From an uncultured Lachnospiraceae bacterium (GTDB lineage: Bacteria > Bacillota_A > Clostridia > Lachnospirales > Lachnospiraceae), in assembly GCA_902795985.1 (NCBI GenBank), contig CADBNG010000284.1, positions 1-8,118 on the forward strand: 8,118 nt of DNA, read 5' to 3'. The notes under the pieces are model-generated. The model saw only the letters and a program-made list of their open reading frames with translations, was not told where the DNA came from and did not search any database. Position 1 is the first letter of the stretch, and each line of letters starts with the position of its first letter. Positions 1 through 5,329 of the stretch are shown here, in pieces. A program made the translations under genes and the position numbers.

Positions 1-34
1 GAAAATGGCGACAGGGAACCGTCCCCGTGTCGTC
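1..34 (-). repeat. GGGGAC-family repeat copy at the alpha-galactosidase stop codon
   Basis: Read on the minus strand, this stretch starts GACGACACGGGGACGG and continues TTCCCTGTCGCCA. It matches 27 of the first 29 positions of the repeat unit at 5187-5223. It can fold as CGACA-c-GGG / CCC-TGTCG around a GACGGTT loop. The alpha-galactosidase stop codon TGA (33-35) overlaps its first bases. The copy is cut off or diverges at the window edge, so its full extent is unknown. A hairpin directly after the stop could help end transcription or protect the mRNA, but no clear U-tract is visible here. Confidence 0.7.
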
Positions 35-2225
35 AGTTTTTTGCTTCCTGAAGATGGAGCTGAAGGGCGGGATAGTCGCCGCGCATGGGTTCAAACGTAT
101 ATCCGCCGTACATTAATGCCGAGCCGGTCAGGGTCTGTTCCGTCCCGGTCAGGCGATAGAGCGCATCGGGGTCGAGGCCCTGCAGTCGGACAAACGGGAA
201 GGGGCCGTTCGCGCGGACATGCCGGGAGACAATGCTTACCAGCGCTTCGTCCCTGGCCTTTGAAACGAACATCCATGCCTCAAAATCTCCGGATGCTCCC
301 GGTTCGCCCAGACGGTAGAAGGTACCGCAGGCAATCAACGGATAGTACCGTTTGTAATCCTCGATCTGGCGCCGGATCCGGGCCTTTTCATCCTCCGAGA
401 GCATCGCCGGGTTCAGCTCGTATCCGAAGGCGCCCGACTGGGCAACGATGCCCCGGGTCTTCAAAGGCACGGATCTCCCGGTCTGATGATTGGGTACGGC
501 TGAAACATGCGCGCCCATCGTGCTGACAGGATAGCCATAAGAAGTGCCCCGCTGGATTTCCAGCCGTTCAACGGCATCCGAATCATCGGAGCACCATATC
601 TGCGGACAATAAAACAGCATCCCGGCATCAAACCTCCCGCCTCCGCCGGCGCAGCCTTCAATCATCAGGTCAGGATAGCGTTCCAGCAGCCGCGAAAGCA
701 GGTCATAGGTTCCGAGCATGCACCGGTGGGCAACGGTGCCCTGCTGATCCGACGGTCTCGCGGAGGAATAAATGTTCGTTACGGAACGGTTAAAATCCCA
801 CTTGATATATTCAATGCGCGCATCATCCAGTATGGCACAGACAGCATGAAAAAGATAATCCACAACCTCTTTTCTCGACATGTCCAGCACCAGCTGGTTC
901 CGTGCCATGCCCGGCTTTCTGTCAGGATCGCAAAGCGCCCAGTCGGGATGGGCGCGGTACAGTTCGGAATCCTCATTAACCATCTCCGGTTCGAACCAAA
1001 GACCGAATTGAAGGCCCAGGGCATGGATGCGCCGGGAGAGTTCCCTTAACGAACAGCCCAGCTTCTTCCCGTTCTCCGTCCAGTCGCCCAGACCCGAATT
1101 GTCGTCGTCGCGCTTTCCGAACCAGCCGTCATCCAGTACCAGCATCTCCATGCCCAGCGACTTTGCGTCCTGAGCCAGTTTCAGGATCCTGCCAGCGTCA
1201 AAATCGAAATAGCAGGCTTCCCAGCTGTTAAGCAGGATCGGCCGCCTACCTGTCCGGAAACGGGGCGGGGTAATATTCTCCCGGATAATGTCGTGAAAAT
1301 GCCCGCTCAGACCGTTGAACCCCCTGTCACTCCAGGAAAGAATAACCTCCGGCGTGTCGAACGCCTCTCCCGGATCGAGAGGCCAGGAAAAGCCGTCCGG
1401 ATGAATGCCGGCTGTGACGCGGACGCTGCCGGTCTGATCGGTTTCGATCTCCTCCAGATGGTTTCCGGAATACACCAGCATGAATCCGTAACAGCTGCCA
1501 TGGTCCTCCGTTGAATTCTCATCGCAAAGGATGATGAAGGGGTTGTGGTGATGGCTGCTCATACCGCGGCGGGAACCGATCGCCGTTATGCCTCTCGGCA
1601 GTTTCACCCGCTCCGGCATGCGCTCCATACAATGCCGGCCGTGAAAGTGCAGCATCTCATACTGCCCCTGAGGGAAATCGATGCTCATGGATCCCGCCTT
1701 CATCAGCGTCATCCTTGCTTTTCCCCGGTTCTCAAGACGAACGGAACGCACGATGACGTCCTTTTCAGGAAACACGGTGTAATAAAGCAGCGCTTTCAGG
1801 CCGGTTGACGCGTCCAGCAAAGACAGTTCCAGCGTCCGGGCGGAAGCGTCCCCGCGCACATGAGGCAGTCCCTGAGGATGGCGCTTCTCCGGCAATATCC
1901 GGTAACCCTGATAACGCAGATCTGCGGTGCGGCTCCCGTTTGACTGGACCGCCTGCACCGCCGGAACGCGATAATCGCCTGCGCCGCTTCCGGGATATTC
2001 CTGGGGCAAAGTATCCAGGGAAAAGCCCCGGTTAAGCCGCTGCTCATAAGGATTCCCGGAAAATCCCCGGTCCACCGAGCGCAGCAGATAGTCCATATCC
2101 GCGCCGGTTCGTCTGCCATAGTACAGATGCAGCAGTACGCCTCCCTCTGCTGCCTTCATCTGATAAAGGCAGTTCGCGGTTTCCAGAGAAAACACCTTCG
2201 TCTCCTCATTGAAATGAATACTCAT
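33..2225 (-). CDS. Alpha-galactosidase, glycoside hydrolase family 36
   Basis: A complete 730-aa protein that hydrolyses terminal alpha-1,6-linked galactose from melibiose, raffinose-series sugars or galactomannan fragments with retention of configuration. Seen: an N-terminal beta-sandwich-like region to about residue 320, then a TIM-barrel region with NSWEACYFDF (from N333), LDDGWFG (D365-G370), KWDFNR and GCAGGGGRFD, then WCSDDSDA, and a C-terminal beta domain ending near GDYPALQLHL. By family knowledge the Asp of KWDFNR (D477) is the nucleophile, and an Asp of CSDDSD (D547, by its 70-residue spacing from the nucleophile) is the acid/base. Length is typical of the large bacterial GH36 enzymes, which are usually tetrameric. 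No signal peptide is seen, so the enzyme is probably cytoplasmic and acts on imported sugars. The start ATG (2223-2225) is backed by homology-like N-terminal sequence; its ribosome site is weak (GGAAAGAAG upstream). It is transcribed divergently from the symporter. The natural substrate is not determined. Confidence 0.96.
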   Translation of the reverse strand: MSIHFNEETKVFSLETANCLYQMKAAEGGVLLHLYYGRRTGADMDYLLRSVDRGFSGNPYEQRLNRGFSLDTLPQEYPGSGAGDYRVPAVQAVQSNGSRTADLRYQGYRILPEKRHPQGLPHVRGDASARTLELSLLDASTGLKALLYYTVFPEKDVIVRSVRLENRGKARMTLMKAGSMSIDFPQGQYEMLHFHGRHCMERMPERVKLPRGITAIGSRRGMSSHHHNPFIILCDENSTEDHGSCYGFMLVYSGNHLEEIETDQTGSVRVTAGIHPDGFSWPLDPGEAFDTPEVILSWSDRGFNGLSGHFHDIIRENITPPRFRTGRRPILLNSWEACYFDFDAGRILKLAQDAKSLGMEMLVLDDGWFGKRDDDNSGLGDWTENGKKLGCSLRELSRRIHALGLQFGLWFEPEMVNEDSELYRAHPDWALCDPDRKPGMARNQLVLDMSRKEVVDYLFHAVCAILDDARIEYIKWDFNRSVTNIYSSARPSDQQGTVAHRCMLGTYDLLSRLLERYPDLMIEGCAGGGGRFDAGMLFYCPQIWCSDDSDAVERLEIQRGTSYGYPVSTMGAHVSAVPNHQTGRSVPLKTRGIVAQSGAFGYELNPAMLSEDEKARIRRQIEDYKRYYPLIACGTFYRLGEPGASGDFEAWMFVSKARDEALVSIVSRHVRANGPFPFVRLQGLDPDALYRLTGTEQTLTGSALMYGGYTFEPMRGDYPALQLHLQEAKN

Positions 2226-2306
2226 CTTCCATCTTCTTTCCGGGTCCCTTCCCCTGAAAGCTCCGATTCTGTTTCAACATCACACCCGGCCTGAGAATGC
2301 CGGCGG

Positions 2307-2330
2307 CAATACTATTTTACCGAAGTATTG
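2307..2330. promoter_or_regulatory. Inverted repeat over the alpha-galactosidase -10 box (candidate operator)
   Basis: CAATACT (2307-2313) and AGTATTG (2324-2330) form a perfect 7-bp inverted repeat with a 10-bp centre. The centre contains the predicted -10 box of the leftward promoter. A dimeric repressor bound here would block the promoter. The sequence differs from the TTTGTG motifs in front of the symporter, so the two divergent units may answer to different regulators. Confidence 0.45.
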
Positions 2331-2341
2331 AGCAATGGAAA
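2314..2341 (-). promoter_or_regulatory. Candidate promoter for the alpha-galactosidase
   Basis: Read leftward, a -35-like TTTCCA (2336-2341) and a -10-like TAAAAT (2314-2319, five of six matches to TATAAT) are separated by 16 bp. Transcription would start near 2307, giving a leader of about 80 nt. The -35 is only four of six. An inverted repeat lies over the -10 box, consistent with a regulated promoter. This is a pattern match only. Confidence 0.45.
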
Positions 2342-2521
2342 AGACTGTTTTGACGGAATGACCCGGATCTGCCCGGTTTTCATGCAGCAGACCTGTTCCC
2401 TTATCCGTCCGCGGATACCGAAAAGGCGGACAGGGGAAACCATCTCTGTTCTTTTTTTACATATCCGAAGCTGAATTACGGATTTCTCTTTTCATTTTTC
2501 AAAAGAATAACAGAAAAATCC

Positions 2522-2541
2522 GGGGACTGTTACTTTTCATT
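2522..2541 (+). repeat. Remnant of the GGGGAC repeat family
   Basis: GGGGACTGTTACTTTTCA here resembles GGGGACATTACTTTCAG at 6008-6024, differing mainly by one inserted base. It lies just upstream of, and overlaps, the predicted -35 of the symporter promoter. It lacks the closing CCCC arm seen at 6025-6028, so it looks like a partial or degenerate copy. Confidence 0.45.
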
Positions 2542-2562
2542 TGCACAAATTAGGGCTATATT
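2534..2562 (+). promoter_or_regulatory. Candidate promoter for the symporter / URO-D-like unit
   Basis: A -35-like TTTTCA (2534-2539, four of six) and a -10-like TATATT (2557-2562, five of six) are separated by exactly 17 bp. The expected start is near 2569, leaving a leader of about 150 nt before the symporter. The spacer contains ATTTG-CA-CAAAT, and the start region is overlaid by further TTTGTG/CACAAA motifs, which fits repression by a sugar-responsive regulator. Pattern match only. Confidence 0.5.
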
Positions 2563-2606
2563 GTGTTTGTGCTTAAATGTTTTGTTTGTGCATTTCACAA
2601 ATTGTG
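2539..2606. promoter_or_regulatory. Cluster of TTTGTG/CACAAA motifs (candidate operators)
   Basis: Motifs seen are ATTTG-CA-CAAAT (2539-2550), TTTGTGC (2566-2572), TTTGTGC (2585-2591), CACAAA (2596-2601) and TTGTG (2602-2606). Together they make TTTGTG-cattt-CACAAA (2585-2601) and the perfect palindrome CACAA-a-TTGTG (2596-2606). TTTGTGC also recurs as a direct repeat 19 bp apart. The cluster spans the promoter spacer and the expected transcript start. Palindromic pairs suggest a LacI/GntR-like dimer; direct repeats at about two helical turns would also suit an AraC-type regulator. Which applies cannot be told here. Confidence 0.5.
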
Positions 2607-2615
2607 TTTTGGAAA

Positions 2616-2652
2616 GCCGGAAGCGGCCCTTCGGCGGTCTGTTTTTCGTTTT
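2616..2652 (+). terminator. Possible attenuator in the symporter leader
   Basis: GCCGGAAG (2616-2623) can pair with CTTCGGC (2629-2635) with one bulged G and a 5-nt loop. Six bases later comes a U-rich stretch TTTTTCGTTTTT (2641-2652). This resembles an intrinsic terminator inside the untranslated leader, about 70 nt before the symporter start. The U-tract is offset and interrupted, and no leader peptide or clear anti-terminator was found, so it may just be a hairpin. Confidence 0.3.
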
Positions 2653-2722
2653 TCAACCGAAACCATTTCGATTTGCCGGACAATGCAGCATTCCATTTTT
2701 TCAATGAAGGAGGAACATCAAG

Positions 2723-4147
2723 ATGGCAGATAACGCAAACACAACTGCTCAGCCCGGCAAACAGCCGAACGCCGAACCGAAAAGGCTGACCAATACACTG
2801 AAATACTTCTTCGGTGTTGGCGATGCCGGCTTTGTCCTGATGAGCAACATCGAAACCTTCTATTTCATGACATTCCTTACGGACCTGGCGGGATTTGTCC
2901 CCGCGATCGCCGGAGTGATCAACTCCATCTTTTCCATCATCGACGCCTGCCTGTCCTGGATTTACGGAGGAATCCTGAACAGTACAAAGGCCAAAAGATG
3001 GGGCCGTTACCGTTCCTGGCTGATCCTTACTCCATGGATCGTGCCGTTCATCTTCGCATGCCAGTTTATTCGTTTCAGTGACAACGAGATCCTTTCCGCA
3101 GCGATTATCATTATCGCAGCTGTGGTCTCCCACGTCATCTGGAACATCGGTTATGTGGCAAACGCTACCCTGGTCAGCGTTGTCGGAAAAACGCCGGAAG
3201 ACAAAGCGACTCTGGCCTCTTCCCGCGCGACCTGGAACAACATCGGCGGTCTTGCGTTTTCTTACCTCGGCCTGCCCTTTGCCGCACTGCTTGCCAACTT
3301 CGTCGGCGAAAAGAACAAATTCGCGGCGGCGGCCTTCTGCCTTGGCATTCTGATGGTCGTCACCTACTTCGCCCACTTCAAGATGACCGAAGGCTATGAA
3401 GATATCGAAACCGAGCAGACGGTTCAGCTTACGAAAAAGAACAAGATTTCGGTTGCCGATATGTTCCGTGACCTTTTCAAAAACCCGCAGCTGATCGTCC
3501 TGATGCTGGCGGACCTTGCGAAATGGTGCGTCAAATTCGTTACCGCAGCATCCGCCATTTACTACTTCCGTGATGCGGCCGGCAACCCCGGACTGATGGT
3601 TCCGTACGCTCTGTTCATTGCTCTGGCAGCCATGATCGGCGCGTTCAGCATGCGTTATATTTCCAAGAAGATCTCTTCCCGTACAACGCTGATCATTTCC
3701 TATCTCGGCATGACGGTCTTCCTTCTTCTGGTTTATCTCTGCTACGCGAGCTACGTTATGGTTATTCTCTGGATGACCTGCGCCCAGTTCTTCTATGGTA
3801 TTGCTTTCGCGGCTTCTCCGGCCTGCTATGCCGACACCGTCACCTATACCACATGGAAAACCGGCAAGGATGCATCCGGCTGGATCATGGGCCTGCAGAA
3901 CCTGCCGCTGAAGATCGCGATCTTCCTTCGCGGTACGATCGTTGCTGCCTGCCTCGCCAGCGTCGGCTGGGTTTCCGGTCAGGCACTGGAAGGCGCTGCC
4001 CGTCAGGGCATGACCCTTGCGTTCGCCCTTATCCCGGCGATCTTCTGCGCTGTCGGTGTTGTTCTTCTGATCTTCGGTTTCCGCATCACCAAAGACGTTG
4101 TCCTGAAGGCTCAGGCGGAAATCGCTGCACGCGAAGCTGCGCAGTAA
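2723..4147 (+). CDS. GPH-type sugar:cation symporter (MFS superfamily)
   Basis: A 474-aa polytopic membrane protein with about 12 predicted hydrophobic segments and a charged central loop near residues 220-245 (EDIETEQTVQLTKKNK). It fits the glycoside-pentoside-hexuronide (GPH) family related to melibiose permease MelB. Support is the segment from D74 into KRWGRYRSWL (91-100), the position where GPH proteins carry 'D-x3-DP-x2-G...RWG-(K/R)-(F/Y)', and the helix-4 stretch NIGYVANATL followed by SSRATWNNIG. Oddly, the second helix-2 Asp of MelB (D59) corresponds to S78, and the helix-4 Asp (D124) corresponds to N141. Na+ coupling as in MelB is therefore doubtful. The start is fixed by AAGGAGG at 2707-2713, 9 bases before the ATG. 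It is the first gene of a unit with the URO-D-like gene 42 bp downstream and is divergent from the alpha-galactosidase, so an alpha-galactoside is a possible cargo, but this is inference. Confidence 0.93.
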   Translation: MADNANTTAQPGKQPNAEPKRLTNTLKYFFGVGDAGFVLMSNIETFYFMTFLTDLAGFVPAIAGVINSIFSIIDACLSWIYGGILNSTKAKRWGRYRSWLILTPWIVPFIFACQFIRFSDNEILSAAIIIIAAVVSHVIWNIGYVANATLVSVVGKTPEDKATLASSRATWNNIGGLAFSYLGLPFAALLANFVGEKNKFAAAAFCLGILMVVTYFAHFKMTEGYEDIETEQTVQLTKKNKISVADMFRDLFKNPQLIVLMLADLAKWCVKFVTAASAIYYFRDAAGNPGLMVPYALFIALAAMIGAFSMRYISKKISSRTTLIISYLGMTVFLLLVYLCYASYVMVILWMTCAQFFYGIAFAASPACYADTVTYTTWKTGKDASGWIMGLQNLPLKIAIFLRGTIVAACLASVGWVSGQALEGAARQGMTLAFALIPAIFCAVGVVLLIFGFRITKDVVLKAQAEIAAREAAQ

Positions 4148-4189
4148 TTTAAATCCGAGCAGCCGGATCCTTTGGAAGGAGGATTTAAA
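4148..4189 (+). promoter_or_regulatory. Intercistronic hairpin sequestering the URO-D-like gene's ribosome binding site
   Basis: TTTAAATCC (4148-4156) is perfectly complementary to GGATTTAAA (4181-4189). Inside it, TCCTT (4168-4172) pairs with AAGGA (4176-4180) around a 3-nt loop, and the two right arms are contiguous. The left arm starts at the base after the symporter's TAA (4145-4147); the right arm ends at the base before the ATG at 4190. The AAGGAGG ribosome site (4176-4182) is wholly inside paired bases. The expected effect is translational coupling: ribosomes finishing the symporter open the stem. Pairing is seen directly; the effect is inferred. Confidence 0.7.
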
Positions 4190-5188
4190 ATGCTGACAAA
4201 AAGGCAGAATCTCATCGAAACGATGAAGGGTGGAAACCCGGACCGCTTTGTCAATCAGTATGAAGCGCTGGGACTCGTGATGGGCTCTCCCTTCGGCAAG
4301 CGGAACCCGAACCCGAAGTACGGTGAACTGAACGTGGTCAACGCCTGGGGCGTCACCAAATCCTATCCGGTCGGGACACCCGGTCCTTTCCCGGTGCATA
4401 CGCCGGATAAGATCGTGATACAGGACATCGAGGAATGGCAGAAGTACGTCAAAGTTCCCCGTGTCGTTTACGACGCGGAGGAATGGGAACCGTTCATTGA
4501 AATGGCCGAAAAGGTGGACCGGAAGGAACAGTTCTGCACCGCCTACTTTGCGCCGGGTGTCTTTGAGCAGTGCCACTATCTGATGGAGATCCAGAACTGC
4601 CTGATCGCCTTTTATGAAAACCCGGACGAAATGCATGAGCTGATCGACTGCATCACCCAGTTTGAACTGGATTACGCGGCAGAGGTCTGCAAATACATGA
4701 AGCCCGACGCCCTGTTCCATCATGACGACTGGGGTTCCCAGATCAGCACGTTCCTTTCGCCGGAAATGTTCCGTGAGTTTATCAAACCGGCGTATATGAA
4801 GATCTACGGATACTACAAATCCCACGGCGTGGAGCTGATCGTCCACCATTCCGATTCATATGCGGCAACCCTGGTTCCGGATATGATCGATATGGGAATC
4901 GATATCTGGCAGGGTGTCATGAGGACCAACGACATTGCCTCTCTGATCCGGCAGTACGGCGGTCAGATCACCTTTATGGGAGGAATTGACAGCGCTTCCA
5001 TCGACTACGAAGGATGGACACCGGAGGTGATCCACGAACGGGTCTTCGAAGCCTGTCAGAACTTCGGTAAGTATTATTATGTTCCCAGCTCTTCCCAGGG
5101 TCTTCCGGTCAGCACCTATCCCGGTGTTTACGAAAAAACCGTAGAAGAAATTGAAAGGGCCAGCCGGGAAATCTTTCCGAACCTGTGA
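4190..5188 (+). CDS. Uroporphyrinogen decarboxylase-superfamily protein (COG0407-like), function unknown
   Basis: A 332-aa cytoplasmic protein with the URO-D-fold pattern common in Clostridia. It shows HHDDWGSQ (177-184), FLSPEMFREFIKPAY, VELIVHHSDSYAATLVPDMIDMG (from about residue 215), FMGGIDS (G264-G265-I266-D267) and a C-terminal VYEKTVEEIERASREIF. It is not a haem-pathway HemE: the N-terminal Arg-rich active-site motif (PAWxMRQAGRY type) is absent. It is also unlike typical zinc-dependent MtaA/CmuA methyltransferases, because the usual H-x-C-G is replaced by H219-H220-S221-D222-S223. A start at M1 (4190) is chosen because AAGGAGG lies 8 bases upstream; an upstream in-frame TTG at 4172 would place the start inside the ribosome site. 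Co-transcription with the symporter suggests it handles the imported compound, but no corrinoid protein is nearby and no reaction can be assigned. The TGA stop overlaps a repeat. Confidence 0.92.
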   Translation: MLTKRQNLIETMKGGNPDRFVNQYEALGLVMGSPFGKRNPNPKYGELNVVNAWGVTKSYPVGTPGPFPVHTPDKIVIQDIEEWQKYVKVPRVVYDAEEWEPFIEMAEKVDRKEQFCTAYFAPGVFEQCHYLMEIQNCLIAFYENPDEMHELIDCITQFELDYAAEVCKYMKPDALFHHDDWGSQISTFLSPEMFREFIKPAYMKIYGYYKSHGVELIVHHSDSYAATLVPDMIDMGIDIWQGVMRTNDIASLIRQYGGQITFMGGIDSASIDYEGWTPEVIHERVFEACQNFGKYYYVPSSSQGLPVSTYPGVYEKTVEEIERASREIFPNL

Positions 5189-5260
5189 CGACAGGGGGAC
5201 GGTTCTCTGTCGCCAAAATGAAAGACGATAAGGGGACGGTTCTCTGCCGCCAAAATGAAA
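5187..5260 (+). repeat. Tandem pair of 37-bp GGGGAC-family repeats
   Basis: Two directly abutting 37-bp units (5187-5223 and 5224-5260) match at 34 of 37 positions, differing only at unit positions 6, 8 and 24. Each carries the core GGGGACGGTTCTCTG and ends CCGCC/TCGCC + AAAATGAAA. In the first unit CGACAG and CTGTCG are a perfect 6-bp stem, extendable by a G-U and a G-C pair. The first unit begins inside the TGA stop of the URO-D-like gene. They resemble dispersed REP-like elements rather than CRISPR because no spacer separates them. Confidence 0.85.
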
Positions 5261-5307
5261 GAGGTTTCCCTTTGTCCGGAATTTTCGGACAAGGGAAACT
5301 TCTTTTT
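5261..5307 (+). terminator. Strong intrinsic terminator, probably bidirectional
   Basis: GTTTCCCTTTGTCCG (5264-5278) pairs with CGGACAAGGGAAAC (5286-5299), with one bulged T and a 7-nt loop. The stem extends by three more pairs (5261-5263 with 5300-5302, one G-U) and is followed directly by TTTTT (5303-5307). It lies after the URO-D-like gene and would end the symporter/URO-D transcript. The next gene is convergent and stops at 5330. Read leftward, the same stem is followed by CTCTTTCATTTT, a weaker U-rich tail, so it may serve both genes. Confidence 0.85.
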
Positions 5308-5324
5308 GTCCGGAAGTTCCGGAC
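5308..5324. repeat. Palindrome GTCCGGAA-g-TTCCGGAC
   Basis: A perfect 8-bp inverted repeat with a 1-bp centre lies between the terminator and the stop codon of the convergent 185-aa gene. In RNA it would fold as a 6-bp stem with a 5-nt loop. Its sequence echoes the tip of the preceding terminator (TTGTCCGGAA...CGGAC), suggesting the two are related copies or a small palindromic insertion. Confidence 0.6.
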
Positions 5325-5329
5325 CGGTC

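Larger units (their letters stand above)
2226..2722. promoter_or_regulatory. Divergent control region between alpha-galactosidase and symporter
   Basis: This 497-bp stretch has no credible gene. From left to right it holds the alpha-galactosidase leader, including an inverted repeat CCGGC/GCCGG at 2286-2290 and 2299-2303. Next come a leftward promoter with an overlapping inverted repeat (2307-2341), a GC-rich inverted repeat GTCCGC/GCGGAC (2407-2412 and 2426-2431), and an AT-rich stretch with a 7-base T-run (2451-2457). A GGGGAC-repeat remnant lies at 2522-2540, followed by a rightward promoter with a TTTGTG motif cluster (2534-2606) and a long symporter leader with a possible attenuator (2616-2652). 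The regulator that would act here is not encoded in the window. Confidence 0.75.

Noticed and set aside
2395..2457. Intrinsic terminator made of GTCCGC/GCGGAC and the later T-run.
   Set aside because: The T-run begins about 20 bases after the stem and there is no rightward gene upstream to terminate.
2226..2722. A catabolite (cre) site for CcpA.
   Set aside because: No stretch matched the TGNAANCGNTNNCA consensus well by eye.
4172..4190. An in-frame TTG start for the URO-D-like protein.
   Set aside because: It would put the start inside the ribosome-binding hairpin; ATG 4190 is 8 bases after AAGGAGG and begins a typical N-terminus.
2573..4849. A 758-codon open frame on the minus strand, antisense to the symporter and URO-D-like gene.
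   Set aside because: Its translation is rich in His, Arg, Asp and Cys with no family resemblance. It crosses two well supported genes and their junction, and arises from the third-position bias of those genes.
4190..5188. Haem-biosynthesis HemE.
   Set aside because: The conserved N-terminal Arg motif is absent and the gene is coupled to a transporter rather than haem genes.
5187..5260. CRISPR array, because the repeat unit is 37 bp.
   Set aside because: The two units abut with no spacer and no cas gene is present.
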